From contig NC_019936.1 of the NCBI RefSeq assembly GCF_000327065.1, positions 3,810,001-3,874,000 of the forward strand: 64,000 nt of DNA. The letters run 5' to 3'. The translations under genes and the position numbers were made by a program. The notes under the pieces are model-generated. The model made no database searches and was not told the DNA's origin. It saw only the letters and a list, made by a program, of their open reading frames with translations. Shown piece by piece: positions 1 to 9,313 of this stretch (the first letter of the stretch is position 1; the number at the start of each line of letters is the position of its first letter). The DNA is from Stutzerimonas stutzeri RCH2. GTDB taxonomy: Bacteria; Pseudomonadota; Gammaproteobacteria; Pseudomonadales; Pseudomonadaceae.

Positions 1-1453
1 CCACCGCACGGAACATGGCGCGGCGCTTGTTCAGCGTCTCTTCCCATTCGAGTGCCGGCTGCGAGTCGGCAACGATGCCGGCACCGGCCTGCACGTGCAG
101 CTCGCCGTCCTTGATCACCGCGGTACGAATTGCGATGGCGGTATCCATGTTGCCGTTCCAGGCGAGGTAGCCGACCGCGCCGCCGTAGACGCCACGCTTG
201 ACCGGCTCGAGTTCGTCGATGATTTCCATGGCGCGAATCTTCGGTGCACCTGAGAGCGTGCCGGCCGGCAGGATCGCGCGCAGCGCATCCATCGCCGTCA
301 ATGGCGCCTTGAGCTGGCCGGTGACGTTGGAAACGATGTGCATGACATTCGAATAGCGCTCGATGACCATCTTCTCGGTCAGCCGCACCGTGCCGGTCTC
401 GGCGACACGACCGACGTCGTTGCGGCCCAGGTCGATCAGCATCAGGTGTTCGGCAAGCTCCTTGGCATCGCTGAGCAGGTCCTGCTCCAACGCCAGATCA
501 GCTTCTTCGCTGGCACCGCGTGGACGCGTGCCGGCGATGGGGCGGACCGTGACCAGGCCTTCCTCGACCCGCACCAGCACTTCTGGCGACGACCCCACCA
601 CGTGGAAGTCACCGAAGTTGAAGAAGTACATGTAGGGCGTCGGGTTGAAGCAACGCAGCGCGCGGTACAGATCGATGGGTGCGGCCTTGAACGGGATCGA
701 CATGCGCTGGGAAATCACCACCTGCATGCAGTCGCCGGCGAGGATGTAGTCCTTGATGCGGTTGACCGCCTGCTCGTAATCCTCGCGGCTGAAGCTGGAA
801 CGGAAGGTCGGCTCGGCACCGTTGCTCTTTTCGAAATCCAGGCCCAGGCGCGGCGTGATCGACTGACGCAGCTTCGCCCGTAACGCTTGCAGGCGAGCCT
901 GACCTGCCTCGTAGGCTTCCGGCTGCGACGGGTCGACCAGCACGATGCAATGCAGCTTGCCGGCGAGGTTGTCGAACACCACCACGGCGTCGGAAACCAT
1001 CAGCAAGATATCCGGTGTGCCCAGCGGATCCGGGTTGGGGCAATTGCCAAGTTTGCGCTCGACATAGCGCACGCTGTCGTAGCCGAAATAGCCGACCAGC
1101 CCGCCGTTGAAGCGCGGCAGGCCTTCGACCGGCGCGACGCGGTAGCGCTGCTGGAAGGATTCGACGAAGGCCAGCGGATCCTCGACCTCACAGGCCTCGG
1201 TCTCGATGCCATCGGTGGTCACGCTGATGCGGTGATCCCGCACGCGCAGCACGGTGCGGCACGGCAGACCGATGATTGAGTAACGCCCCCACTTCTCGCC
1301 GCCCTGAACGGACTCAAGCAGATACGAGTTCGGCGCATCGGCCAGTTTCAGGTATAGCGACAACGGGGTGTCGAAGTCGGCAAGGGTTTCGAACGACAGG
1401 GGAATGCGGTTATGGCCTTCGGCGGCCAAACGCAGGAATTCTTCGCGGGTCAT
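1..1453 (-). CDS. trpE: Anthranilate synthase component I (3' end outside window)
   Basis: Converts chorismate plus glutamine-derived ammonia to anthranilate, the first step of tryptophan synthesis, together with the TrpG amidotransferase, which is not in this window. The reading frame starts at an ATG (1451-1453; [11 protein letters not shown]) and stays open to the left edge, giving 484 codons; the family is about 490-500 residues, so only a few C-terminal residues are missing. The translation shows the N-terminal Trp feedback region with LLES, and the C-terminal chorismate-binding domain with [20 protein letters not shown] and [11 protein letters not shown]. It is downstream of gph on the same strand, with a 179-bp gap that holds a Trp-rich leader peptide candidate, so attenuation by charged tRNA-Trp is likely. 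No frameshift seen. Confidence 0.97.
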   Translation of the reverse strand, partial: MTREEFLRLAAEGHNRIPLSFETLADFDTPLSLYLKLADAPNSYLLESVQGGEKWGRYSIIGLPCRTVLRVRDHRISVTTDGIETEACEVEDPLAFVESFQQRYRVAPVEGLPRFNGGLVGYFGYDSVRYVERKLGNCPNPDPLGTPDILLMVSDAVVVFDNLAGKLHCIVLVDPSQPEAYEAGQARLQALRAKLRQSITPRLGLDFEKSNGAEPTFRSSFSREDYEQAVNRIKDYILAGDCMQVVISQRMSIPFKAAPIDLYRALRCFNPTPYMYFFNFGDFHVVGSSPEVLVRVEEGLVTVRPIAGTRPRGASEEADLALEQDLLSDAKELAEHLMLIDLGRNDVGRVAETGTVRLTEKMVIERYSNVMHIVSNVTGQLKAPLTAMDALRAILPAGTLSGAPKIRAMEIIDELEPVKRGVYGGAVGYLAWNGNMDTAIAIRTAVIKDGELHVQAGAGIVADSQPALEWEETLNKRRAMFRAV

Positions 1454-1500
1454 GTCAGCCTCGTGGTCTGAGGAGGGTTCGAACGAACAACGGCAAACGC

Positions 1501-1515
1501 GCCGGCCTGGCCGGC
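1501..1515 (-). promoter_or_regulatory. GC-rich hairpin between leader peptide and trpE
   Basis: Perfect 6-bp inverted repeat GCCGGC with a 3-nt loop, 9 nt after the leader stop codon on the minus strand. It could be part of an attenuation switch. The RNA after it has only short, interrupted U stretches, so a classical intrinsic terminator is not visible. Confidence 0.35.
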
Positions 1516-1523
1516 AGGAAAAG

Positions 1524-1568
1524 TCAGGCGCGCCAGCGCCAACGGGCCAGGGCCTTGATGACTTTCAT
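1524..1568 (-). CDS. Candidate trp leader peptide upstream of trpE
   Basis: A 14-codon frame, [14 protein letters not shown], ends 70 bp upstream of the trpE ATG. Two Trp codons sit near its end, and a third lies just before the ATG if translation begins at one of the in-frame GTG codons (1587-1589 or 1590-1592). The GTG starts have a GAAGAG Shine-Dalgarno-like run; the ATG has none, so the true start is open. Trp occupies about one in seven residues, against one or two per hundred in normal proteins. Attenuation of trpE is reported for Pseudomonas putida from memory. Right after the leader is a GCCGGC-CAG-GCCGGC hairpin (1501-1515), but no good U-tract follows, so the terminator is not demonstrated. 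Confidence 0.6.
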   Translation of the reverse strand: MKVIKALARWRWRA

Positions 1569-1632
1569 CCATTGTCTGCGGGTGAGCACCACGAGCTGAT
1601 CTCTTCGGTGGGTCAAAAAGAGTCCGGCCACA

Positions 1633-2334
1633 CTAGCGCAGCCCCGGAGCCGAAGCAACCAGCTCACGCAGGTCGTCGAGCACCAAAGCCGGATGCTCAT
1701 CAGCGATGGGCTCGCCGTGGTTGTAGCCGTAGGTAAGCGCGACACACGGGACTGTCGCGGCCTTGGCAGCCCGCACGTCATTGCGCGAATCACCCACGAA
1801 CAGCGATTCGCCGGACGCAACGCCCGCCTTGTCCATAACCCAGAACAGCGCCGCCGGATCGGGCTTTTGCTGCGGCAAGGTATCACCGCCGACCAGCCAA
1901 TCGAAGTAACCGGCCAGCCCCTTCTCCTCCAGCAGCGGTTCGATGAACTGCGCCGGCTTGTTTGTGATGATCGCCAGCTTCACCTCGCGCTCGCGCAGCC
2001 AGTCCAGGCATTCGCGAACGCCCGGATAGACAGCCGTCAGCTCGTGGCCGCCGGCGTACGCCTGCATGAACAGCGCCAGCGCCTCGTCGGCCAACTCGTC
2101 GGCCACACCGTCATGGTTCAGCCCACCGGCCAATGCGCGACGTACCAGCACGCGCGAGCCGTTGCCGACCCAGTCGCGCACCCGCTCGATGCCGGCGGGC
2201 TCGCGGCCGAGCAGCATCAGCATCTTGTCCACCGCCGCGGCCAGGTCCGGTACCGAATCCATCAGGGTACCGTCGAGATCGAACATCACCAGCCGTGGCA
2301 GCGTGCCGTCGAACAGTTGCTCCAGGCGAGTCAT
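1633..2334 (-). CDS. gph: Phosphoglycolate phosphatase
   Basis: HAD-superfamily phosphatase of 233 residues that hydrolyses 2-phosphoglycolate, a product of DNA 3'-end repair and oxidative damage. HAD motif I is [10 protein letters not shown] (nucleophile D19, acid D21), motif II is IITNKP, motif III KPDP, and motif [15 protein letters not shown]. The alpha-helical cap of the Gph subclass lies between motifs I and II. Its ATG overlaps the rpe stop codon (ATGA), so the two are translationally coupled, and trpE follows on the same strand. This is the rpe-gph-trpE order found across Pseudomonas. Other HAD sugar phosphatases are less likely given length and context. Confidence 0.93.
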   Translation of the reverse strand: MTRLEQLFDGTLPRLVMFDLDGTLMDSVPDLAAAVDKMLMLLGREPAGIERVRDWVGNGSRVLVRRALAGGLNHDGVADELADEALALFMQAYAGGHELTAVYPGVRECLDWLREREVKLAIITNKPAQFIEPLLEEKGLAGYFDWLVGGDTLPQQKPDPAALFWVMDKAGVASGESLFVGDSRNDVRAAKAATVPCVALTYGYNHGEPIADEHPALVLDDLRELVASAPGLR

Positions 2335-3005
2335 GGCCGGGCAAGCGCCAGCTCGGCGCGCATCTGGTCGATCACCGCCTTGTAGTCCGGCTGATTGAAG
2401 ATCGCCGAGCCGGCGACGAAGGTATCGGCGCCCGCCGCAGCGATTTCGCGGATGTTCTTCGGATTGACGCCGCCGTCGATCTCCAGACGAATCTCGCGAC
2501 CGCTGGCATCGATCAGCGCACGCGCTTCACGCAGCTTGTCCAGTGTGTTGGGAATGAACTTCTGCCCGCCGAAACCAGGGTTGACGCTCATCAGCAGGAC
2601 CATGTCGACCTTGTCCATCACGTACTTGAGCACGTCCAGCGGCGTGGCCGGGTTGAACACCAGACCGGCCTTGGCGCCGCCGTCCTTGATCAGCTGCAGC
2701 GAGCGATCGATGTGCTCGGAGGCTTCCGGGTGAAAGGTGATGTAGCTGGCACCGGCTTCGAGGAAGTCGCCGATCATGCGATCCACCGGCTTGACCATCA
2801 GGTGTACGTCGATGGGCGCGGTCACGCCATGCTTGCGCAGCGCTGAGCAGACCATCGGGCCGATGGTCAGGTTGGGTACGTAGTGGTTGTCCATCACATC
2901 GAAATGGACGATGTCGGCGCCGGCGGCCAGCACGTTGTCCACTTCCTCACCCAGACGGGCGAAATTGGCGGAAAGAATCGAAGGGGCGATAGCGAACGGC
3001 TGCAT
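2331..3005 (-). CDS. rpe: Ribulose-phosphate 3-epimerase
   Basis: Interconverts ribulose 5-phosphate and xylulose 5-phosphate in the pentose phosphate pathway. The 224-residue TIM barrel starts [13 protein letters not shown] and shows [11 protein letters not shown] and VDVHLMV-type metal-site segments (here [10 protein letters not shown]), [10 protein letters not shown] and EIDGGVNP, all diagnostic of the family. I chose ATG 3003-3005, which has a GAGG ribosome-binding site and matches the family N-terminus, over an in-frame start 25 codons upstream. It leads the rpe-gph unit and lies 104 bp downstream of gabT, so it probably has its own promoter. Confidence 0.96.
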   Translation of the reverse strand: MQPFAIAPSILSANFARLGEEVDNVLAAGADIVHFDVMDNHYVPNLTIGPMVCSALRKHGVTAPIDVHLMVKPVDRMIGDFLEAGASYITFHPEASEHIDRSLQLIKDGGAKAGLVFNPATPLDVLKYVMDKVDMVLLMSVNPGFGGQKFIPNTLDKLREARALIDASGREIRLEIDGGVNPKNIREIAAAGADTFVAGSAIFNQPDYKAVIDQMRAELALARP

Positions 3006-3109
3006 GACGACCTCGGGTAGCACGGCGGAATGCCGCGCATTGTACCCGAGGGTCAGGGTTGCGGCGCGCCTGACATCCATTGCGGATGCCGGCGAGCCGC
3101 TAGGTCGGA

Positions 3110-4390
3110 TCAGGTCAGCTCATCGAAGCACTCACCGATGATGGCCAGGCCACGGTCGAGCAGTTCGTCTTCGGCAGTCAGCGGCACCAGCACACGAAGC
3201 ACGTTGTAGTAGGTGCCGCAGGACAGCAGGATCAGGCCCTTGTCCCGCGCACGGGCGACGATCTGCGAGGTCAGGGCGGCAGCCGGCCGCGCATGATCGC
3301 CGTCCTCGAACAGCTCGATTGCGATCATCGCGCCCAAACCGCGCACCTCGCCGATCTCCTTGTGCTTGGTCTGGATTGCCTTGAGGCCTGTGGTCAGCCT
3401 CTCGGCTACCGCCTTGCAGCGGTCGAGCAGCTTCTCTTCCTCGAAGACTTCCAACACCGCCAGCGCGGCTGCACAGGACAGCGGATTGCCGGCGTAGGTG
3501 CCGCCCAGCCCGCCGGGCGCAATGGCATCCATGATCTCGGCTTTGCCGCACACGCCGGCAATCGGGAAACCACCGCCAACAGACTTGGCAAAGGTGGTCA
3601 GGTCGGCGACCACACCCATCTGTTCCATGGCGAAGAAGGTGCCGGTACGCCCGGCGCCGGTCTGCACTTCGTCGGCGATCAGCAGGATGCCGTGTTCGTC
3701 GCACAGTGCGCGCAGGCGAGCCATGAAATCCTTCGGCGCGACGTTGAAGCCGCCCTCGCCCTGCACCGGTTCGATGATAATTGCGGCGATATCGCGCGGC
3801 TCGGCGTCGTTCTTGAAGATGCGCTCGATGCTGGCGATCGAGTCATCGACGCTGACGCCATAAATGGCGCAGGGGTACAGCGCACGGAAGATACCGCCGG
3901 GCATCAGGCCCATTCCAGCGGAGTACGGCGCGACCTTGCCGGTCAGCCCCAGGGTCATCATGGTGCGGCCATGGTAGGCGCCGGTGAAGGCGATCACGCC
4001 GGCACGCCCGGTGGCGGCGCGGGCGATCTTCACCGCGTTTTCCACCGCCTCGGAGCCGGTAGTGACAAGCAGGGTCTTCTTGGCGAAATCACCCGGCACC
4101 CGCGCGTTGATCTTCTCGCACAGCTCGACGTAGGGCTCGTAGGCCAGCACCTGGAAGCAGGTGTGGGTCAGCTTGTGCAGCTGGTCCTCGACCGCCTTGA
4201 TGATTTTCGGGTGCAGGTGACCGGTATTCAGCACGGCGATGCCACCGGCGAAATCGATGAACTCGCGGCCTTCGACGTCGACCACGCTGCTGTTCTTCGC
4301 GTGATCGGCAAATATCGGATGGATCTGGCCGACGCCACGGGGAACGGCGGCGACACGGCGTTGCATCAGGGATTCGTTGGTCTTGCTCAT
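3110..4390 (-). CDS. gabT: 4-aminobutyrate (GABA) aminotransferase
   Basis: PLP-dependent class III aminotransferase of 426 residues. It transfers the amino group of GABA (and probably 5-aminovalerate) to 2-oxoglutarate, giving succinate semialdehyde and glutamate. Visible motifs are [16 protein letters not shown] (PLP phosphate site), GAYHGRT, the LIADEVQTG stretch carrying the aspartate that contacts PLP, and [12 protein letters not shown] with the Schiff-base lysine K269. Length is typical. It lies downstream of gabD, with a 158-bp spacer containing a palindrome, so it may be cotranscribed or have its own promoter. The adjacent importer of the polyamine/GABA class supports GABA over ornithine as substrate. 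Confidence 0.93.
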   Translation of the reverse strand: MSKTNESLMQRRVAAVPRGVGQIHPIFADHAKNSSVVDVEGREFIDFAGGIAVLNTGHLHPKIIKAVEDQLHKLTHTCFQVLAYEPYVELCEKINARVPGDFAKKTLLVTTGSEAVENAVKIARAATGRAGVIAFTGAYHGRTMMTLGLTGKVAPYSAGMGLMPGGIFRALYPCAIYGVSVDDSIASIERIFKNDAEPRDIAAIIIEPVQGEGGFNVAPKDFMARLRALCDEHGILLIADEVQTGAGRTGTFFAMEQMGVVADLTTFAKSVGGGFPIAGVCGKAEIMDAIAPGGLGGTYAGNPLSCAAALAVLEVFEEEKLLDRCKAVAERLTTGLKAIQTKHKEIGEVRGLGAMIAIELFEDGDHARPAAALTSQIVARARDKGLILLSCGTYYNVLRVLVPLTAEDELLDRGLAIIGECFDELT

Positions 4391-4510
4391 AAGCTCCTCG
4401 GTAGCCGCTCATCGTCGGCACGGGTCGGAAAGAACGCCAGGAAGCGAGCGCGGCAGCATACGATGATCGACTGCCGCGCCATCCGAGGCGTTCGGATTAC
4501 AGTAAAACTC

Positions 4511-4528
4511 CGTGCATTATTTTGCACG
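4511..4528. promoter_or_regulatory. Palindrome in the gabD-gabT spacer
   Basis: Perfect 6-bp inverted repeat CGTGCA-N6-TGCACG with an AT-rich centre, about 120 bp upstream of the gabT start. The AT-rich core and symmetry fit a protein-binding site better than an RNA hairpin. The arms are in the opposite order to the NtrC consensus (TGCAC...GTGCA), so I do not assign a regulator. Confidence 0.4.
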
Positions 4529-4548
4529 CCTGTTTTAGGCCGCTGGCG

Positions 4549-6015
4549 TCAGATGCCGCCCAGGCACAGGTATTTGATTTCCACGTATTCATCCAGGCCG
4601 TACTTTGAGCCTTCACGGCCGAGGCCGGATGCCTTCATGCCGCCGAACGGCGCCACCTCGGTGGAGATCACCCCGGTGTTGATGCCGACCATGCCGTACT
4701 CCAATGCCTCAGCGACGCGGAACACCCGGCTCAGGTCGCGGGCGTAGAAATAGGCGGCGAGGCCGAACTCGGTGTCGTTGGCCTGGCGGATCACCTCGTC
4801 CTCGTCGCGGAAGCGAAACAGCGGCGCCAGCGGACCGAAGGTTTCCTCGCGCGCCACGGCCATCTCGGACGTGACGCCGCCCACCAGCGTCGGCTCGAAG
4901 AAGTTGCCGCCCAGTGCATGGGGTTTGCCGCCGGCCAGCAGGGTGGCGCCCTTGTCGAGGGCGTCCTGCAGATGGCGCTGCACCTTGGCTACGGCCGCGG
5001 CGTCGATCAGCGGACCGGTGGTCACGCCCTCCTCCGCACCGTTGCCGACCTTCAGCCGCGCCACCGCAGCGGAAAGCTTGTCGACGAAGGCGTCGTAGAT
5101 GCCGTCCTGTACGTAGATGCGGTTGGCACAGACGCAGGTCTGCCCGGCGTTGCGGTACTTGGAGATCATCGCGCCCTCGACCGCCGCATCCAGATCGGCG
5201 TCGTCGAAGACGATAAAGGGTGCGTTGCCGCCCAGCTCCAGTGAGAGTTTCTTCAGCGTCGGCGCGCACTGCTGCATCAGCTTGATGCCCACCGCGGTCG
5301 AGCCGGTGAACGAGAGCTTGCGCACGATTGGGTTTTCGCAGAGCTCGGCGCCTACCTCGCGGGAGGTCGCGGCGTCGGCGGTAATCACACTAAGCAGCCC
5401 AGCCGGAATTCCCGCACGCTCGGCCAATGCAGCCAGCGCCAGTGCGGAAAACGGTGTTTGTGGTGCCGGCTTGAGGACCATGGCACAACCGGCCGCCAGC
5501 GCCGGGCCGGCCTTGCGGGTGATCATGGCGCTGGGAAAATTCCACGGAGTGATCGCCGCGGTGACGCCGACCGGCTCCTTCTGCACTAGGATGCGCTTGT
5601 CGCCGGCATGGGCGGGAATCACATCGCCATACAGGCGCTTACCCTCCTCGGCGAACCATTCGAGAAAGGATGCCGCATAGGCCACCTCCCCCCGGGCCTC
5701 GGCCAGTGGTTTGCCCTGTTCGGCGGTCATGATCCGCGCCAGGTCTTCCTGATTCTCCAGCATCAGTTCGTACCAGCGCCGCAGGCGCGCCGCGCGCTCC
5801 TTCGCGGTCAGCGCGCGCCAGGCCGGTTGGGCTGCCTGCGCGGCTTCGATGGCGCGGCGGGTTTCGCCGCGGCCCATGTTCGGCACGGCGCCAATCAGCT
5901 CGCCGGTGGCCGGATTGAAGATTTCGGTGCGCGCGCCACTGTCGGCCTCGCACCACTCACCGTTGAGATAGGCGGTTTGGCGCAACAAATCGGGTTGCCC
6001 AAGTTGCAGAGTCAT
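4549..6015 (-). CDS. gabD: Succinate-semialdehyde dehydrogenase
   Basis: Aldehyde dehydrogenase of 488 residues that oxidises succinate semialdehyde (or glutarate semialdehyde) to the diacid with NAD(P)+. The Rossmann/active-site signatures are clear: ITPWNFPSAMITRK, FTGSTAVG, LELGGNAPF with the general-base glutamate, and NAGQTCVCANR with catalytic C294. The second cysteine two residues on is usual in GabD. It starts 12 bp after agtD and so reads as part of the importer operon, followed by gabT. The neighbourhood favours GabD over the related DavD or other semialdehyde dehydrogenases, though glutarate semialdehyde could be a second substrate. Confidence 0.92.
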   Translation of the reverse strand: MTLQLGQPDLLRQTAYLNGEWCEADSGARTEIFNPATGELIGAVPNMGRGETRRAIEAAQAAQPAWRALTAKERAARLRRWYELMLENQEDLARIMTAEQGKPLAEARGEVAYAASFLEWFAEEGKRLYGDVIPAHAGDKRILVQKEPVGVTAAITPWNFPSAMITRKAGPALAAGCAMVLKPAPQTPFSALALAALAERAGIPAGLLSVITADAATSREVGAELCENPIVRKLSFTGSTAVGIKLMQQCAPTLKKLSLELGGNAPFIVFDDADLDAAVEGAMISKYRNAGQTCVCANRIYVQDGIYDAFVDKLSAAVARLKVGNGAEEGVTTGPLIDAAAVAKVQRHLQDALDKGATLLAGGKPHALGGNFFEPTLVGGVTSEMAVAREETFGPLAPLFRFRDEDEVIRQANDTEFGLAAYFYARDLSRVFRVAEALEYGMVGINTGVISTEVAPFGGMKASGLGREGSKYGLDEYVEIKYLCLGGI

Positions 6016-6027
6016 GTGCGTATTCCG

Positions 6028-6855
6028 TCAGGCAGGTTGTTGAGTGCGCAGCTTCTCGGCGCGGCCACGCAGCCACTCCAGAGTCAGCAGAAGGGCGATG
6101 GAGAAGCCGATCAGCAGAGTCGCCGCGGCGGCGATGGTCGGGCTGAGGTTTTCCCGTATACCGCTGAACATCTGCCGCGGCAGGGTGATCTGCTCCGGGC
6201 CGGCGAGGAACAACGTCACCACCACTTCATCGAACGAGGTGGCGAAGGCGAACAGCGCGCCGGAAATTACCCCCGGCGCGATCAGCGGCAGTGTCACGCG
6301 GAAGAACGCGGTCAGCGGTGACGCGCCGAGACTGGCCGCAGCGCGCACCAGGTTGTAGTTGAAGCCCTGCAGCGTCGCGGAGACCGTGATGATCACGAAG
6401 GGCACGCCGAGCACCGCGTGCACGAGGATCAGCGACAGGTAGCTGTTGCCCATGCCCAGCGGTGCGAAGAACAGGTAGCTGGCCACACCGATGATCACCA
6501 CCGGCACCACCATCGGCGAGATCAGTATGGTCATCAGCAGCGCCTTGCCGCGAAATTCCGCGCGGGTCAGGCCGACCGCCGCCAGGGTGCCGAGCACCAC
6601 GGCGAGAAAGGTCGCGGCGGGCGCGATGAGCATGCTGTTCTTCAGCGAGCGCATCCAGTCGGCCGAGCTGAACAGCGCCTCGTACCAACGCATGGAAAAG
6701 CCCTGCAGCGGATAGACGAGGAACGAGCCGGAATTGAACGACAGCGGCACGATGACCAGCACCGGCACGATCAGAAACAGCAGCACCAGGGCGCAGAGGA
6801 TGCGCAGCGCGTAGTACCAGGCCCGTTCGACGGGCGACATGTAGGGGCTCAGCAT
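6028..6855 (-). CDS. agtD: ABC importer permease, PotC type (AgtD-like)
   Basis: Inner-membrane permease subunit of 275 residues with six predicted hydrophobic segments. It has the EAA-loop that docks the ATPase (AAASLGASPLTAFFRVTLP), as in PotC/YdcV polyamine permeases. It is the last transport gene of a minus-strand set: ATPase, binding protein, larger permease, this permease, then gabD 12 bp on. The same gene set next to AgtS/AgtR in P. aeruginosa imports GABA and 5-aminovalerate (from memory). Two ATGs five codons apart are possible starts; I kept the first. Confidence 0.85.
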   Translation of the reverse strand: MLSPYMSPVERAWYYALRILCALVLLFLIVPVLVIVPLSFNSGSFLVYPLQGFSMRWYEALFSSADWMRSLKNSMLIAPAATFLAVVLGTLAAVGLTRAEFRGKALLMTILISPMVVPVVIIGVASYLFFAPLGMGNSYLSLILVHAVLGVPFVIITVSATLQGFNYNLVRAAASLGASPLTAFFRVTLPLIAPGVISGALFAFATSFDEVVVTLFLAGPEQITLPRQMFSGIRENLSPTIAAAATLLIGFSIALLLTLEWLRGRAEKLRTQQPA

Positions 6856-6915
6856 GAAAGGTTCTCCTGCCCATGAAGACTCTGAAAAGGCGGCTGCACC
6901 GCGACGTGCGTCATC

Positions 6916-8169
6916 TCAACCCAGCCGCAGGCGGCTGGCACCGACCAGCCAGCTGTAGATGACGTACAGCAGCATGGTGGCGAGCAGCAGCAGGCCGCCC
7001 AGCGCCGTGGCCATGCCCCAGTTGATGGTGGTGTTGGTGTAGAAGGCTACGAAGTAGCTGACCATCTGATCGTTCGGGCTGCCGAGCAGCGCCGGGGTGA
7101 TGTAGTAGCCGATGGAGATGATGAACACCAACAGGCAACCGGCACCGACGCCGGCAAGGGTCTGCGGGAAGTACACCCGCCAGAAGCTGGCGAACGGATG
7201 ACAGCCCAAGGACACCGCGGCGCGCATGTAGCTCGGCGAGATGTTCTTCATCACGCTGTAAATCGGCAGGATCATGAACGGCAGCAGGATGTGCACCATG
7301 GCGATGTAGACGCCGGTGCGGTTGAACACCAGCTGCAGCGGCTCGTCGATCAGGCCCATCTTCAGCAACGCACCATTAATGAGACCGCCAGACTGCAGTA
7401 ACACTATCCACGCCGCCACGCGCACCAGAATCGAGGTCCAGAACGGCAGCAGCACCAGGATCATCAGCAGGTTGCTCTGCCGCGCCGGCAGGTTGGCCAA
7501 CAGATAGGCCAGCGGATAGGCCAGCAGCAGGCAGATCACCGTGATCACCAGGCCCATCCAGAACGTACGAGCGAAGATGTCCAGATACACCGCCTGATCC
7601 GGCGAGACCTTGGCCAGCTCACCCAGCTCGTCGATGCGGTGATCCAGCGCGGCCAGCAGGTAGTAGCCGGTCACCGCACTGTCGTTGCGCTGGATCACCT
7701 GCCAGAACGCCGGATCGCCCCAACGCTCGTCGAGCGCCTCCAGCGCCTCCTGATAGGACGCCGGCGTCTCGCGAAACGGCATCGCCCGCGCAGTCTTGGT
7801 CAGCAGGCTGCGATAGCCCGCGAGCTCCATGTTCAACCGCTTGGACAGATCGCCCAGGCTCTGTTCACGGCGCGCCTGATACAGATCCTCGGCCAGCGCC
7901 TGATAGGCCGGATCCGCTGGCAGCCCACGACCATCCCATTCGGCCAGCGCCGCCAGCGTGCGTGGCAGCGTGTTCACCACCTCGGGGTTCTCGACGCTGC
8001 GCCAGAGCAGCGAGGCGATGGGCACCAGAAAGGTCAGCAGCACGAACAGCAGCAGCGGCAGGATCAGCGCCTGCGACTTGAGCTTGTTCACCCGTTCGGC
8101 CCGTGCCAGACGCTGTTTCAGATTGGGCTCGGCGATCTCGTTCGCCGGCAGGGATATTGCTGTGGCCAT
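6916..8169 (-). CDS. agtC: ABC importer permease, PotB type with large insertion (AgtC-like)
   Basis: Permease partner of AgtD, 417 residues, clearly longer than PotB (about 280). The first membrane helix (about residues 33-55) is followed by roughly 150 mostly polar residues, presumably periplasmic. Then come the remaining helices and an EAA loop (RAAVSLGCHPFASFWRVYFP). This extended form is a known subgroup of polyamine/GABA importers in pseudomonads. I chose ATG 8167-8169, preceded by GGAG at 5 nt, rather than an upstream in-frame start. The role of the inserted domain is unknown; it could contact the binding protein. Confidence 0.85.
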   Translation of the reverse strand: MATAISLPANEIAEPNLKQRLARAERVNKLKSQALILPLLLFVLLTFLVPIASLLWRSVENPEVVNTLPRTLAALAEWDGRGLPADPAYQALAEDLYQARREQSLGDLSKRLNMELAGYRSLLTKTARAMPFRETPASYQEALEALDERWGDPAFWQVIQRNDSAVTGYYLLAALDHRIDELGELAKVSPDQAVYLDIFARTFWMGLVITVICLLLAYPLAYLLANLPARQSNLLMILVLLPFWTSILVRVAAWIVLLQSGGLINGALLKMGLIDEPLQLVFNRTGVYIAMVHILLPFMILPIYSVMKNISPSYMRAAVSLGCHPFASFWRVYFPQTLAGVGAGCLLVFIISIGYYITPALLGSPNDQMVSYFVAFYTNTTINWGMATALGGLLLLATMLLYVIYSWLVGASRLRLG

Positions 8170-8205
8170 GAAGACTCCGCGATTCGTTCCGATAGCTGGG
8201 ACCGG

Positions 8206-8224
8206 CCCCGCCAATGCGGCGGGG
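8206..8224 (-). repeat. mRNA hairpin between agtB and agtC
   Basis: Perfect 7-bp GC stem (CCCCGCC / GGCGGGG) with a 5-nt loop in the gap after the binding-protein gene. No U-tract follows, so it is not a terminator. Hairpins at this place often protect the upstream binding-protein message and allow its higher expression; that role is inferred here. Confidence 0.5.
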
Positions 8225-8232
8225 CGCTCAGG

Positions 8233-9264
8233 TCAGCGTGCTGCCCAGGCGTTGAAACGCTGTTCGAGCTGCTCGCCGTAGTCGGCCCAGAAGGTCACGT
8301 CCATCGCCACCTGGTCGGCGATGTTCTCCGGCGCGGTGGGCATCTGCGCCAGGCGCTTTTCATCCAGCAACGACACGGCCTGGGTGTTCGCCGGGCCGTA
8401 GGCGATGTTCTCGGCATAGGCCTTCTGCTGCTGCGGCTCGACCGTGAAGGCGATGAATTTGCGTGCCTGCTCCTGACTCTTCGCGCCCTTGGGGATGGCC
8501 CAGGAATCGAAGTCGTAAATACCGCCGCTCCAGACGATCTGCAGATTGCTCTCGTTCTGCACGGCGGCGATGCGGCCGTTGTAGGCGCTGCTCATCACGA
8601 CGTCGCCGGAAGCGAGGAACTGCGGCGGCTGCGCGCCGGCTTCCCACCACTGGATGTTCGGCTTGAGCTGATCGAGCTTTCTGAAGGCGCGGTTCTGTCC
8701 GTCCTTGGTGGCCAGCACCTTGTAGACGTCCTTGACCGGCACACCGTCGGCCATCAGTGCGAACTCGAGGGTGTACTTGGCGCCCTTGCGCAGGCCGCGC
8801 TTGCCGGGAAATTTCTCGGTATCCCAGAAATCCGCCCAGCTGGCCGGCGCGCTTTTCAGCTTGTCGGCGTTGTAGGCGAGCACAGTCGACCAGACGAAGA
8901 AGCCGACGCCGCACGGCTGGATTGCACCTTCGACGAAATCGTCCGAGTTGCCGACGATGCTCGGGTCGAGTTCCTCGAAAAGCCCCTCGTCACAGCCGCG
9001 GGACAGTTCCGGAGACTCCACTTCCACCAGGTTCCACGACACGCTGTTGGTGTCGACCATCGCCTTGACCTTGGCCATTTCGCCGTTGTACTCACCCGCG
9101 ACGATGCGGCCATGCCCGGCGGCTTCCCAAGGCTGATAGAAGGCCTTGACCTGGGCCTGCTTGTTGGCGCCGCCGAAGCTCACCGCGGTGAGGCTGTTGG
9201 CAGTGGCTTGACCGGCACAGACGAGCCCGAGCGCCAGCGCGGACAGTTTCAGGTAGTTGCTCAT
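8233..9264 (-). CDS. agtB: Periplasmic substrate-binding protein of GABA/polyamine-class importer (AgtB-like)
   Basis: Exported solute-binding protein of 343 residues, related to PotF/PotD-type spermidine/putrescine-binding proteins. It has a Sec signal peptide (MSNYLKLSALALGL..., cleavage after about residue 22 near ATA). The mature fold shows VSFGGANKQAQ, the hinge-like VNTDKLKSAPASWADFWD-type segment (here LAYNADKLKSAPASW), and FDSWAIPKGAK. I used ATG 9262-9264 with a GGAG ribosome-binding site; upstream in-frame codons would destroy the signal peptide. It lies between the ATPase and permease genes. GABA or 5-aminovalerate is the inferred ligand, from the adjacent AgtSR and gabDT. Confidence 0.87.
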   Translation of the reverse strand: MSNYLKLSALALGLVCAGQATANSLTAVSFGGANKQAQVKAFYQPWEAAGHGRIVAGEYNGEMAKVKAMVDTNSVSWNLVEVESPELSRGCDEGLFEELDPSIVGNSDDFVEGAIQPCGVGFFVWSTVLAYNADKLKSAPASWADFWDTEKFPGKRGLRKGAKYTLEFALMADGVPVKDVYKVLATKDGQNRAFRKLDQLKPNIQWWEAGAQPPQFLASGDVVMSSAYNGRIAAVQNESNLQIVWSGGIYDFDSWAIPKGAKSQEQARKFIAFTVEPQQQKAYAENIAYGPANTQAVSLLDEKRLAQMPTAPENIADQVAMDVTFWADYGEQLEQRFNAWAAR

Positions 9265-9313
9265 ACCAGTTCGCTCCATGATGCAGTTGTTTGGGTTTCT
9301 TGTAGGTTTCGCT

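Noticed and set aside
4511..4528. NtrC binding site
   Set aside because: Arms read GTGCA...TGCAC, the reverse of the NtrC order TGCAC...GTGCA, and no sigma-54 -24/-12 pair is seen nearby.
3293..4747. 484-residue open frame on the plus strand across gabT
   Set aside because: It is antisense to gabT, His/Gly/Asp-rich in a way typical of high-GC reverse frames, and has no recognisable motif.
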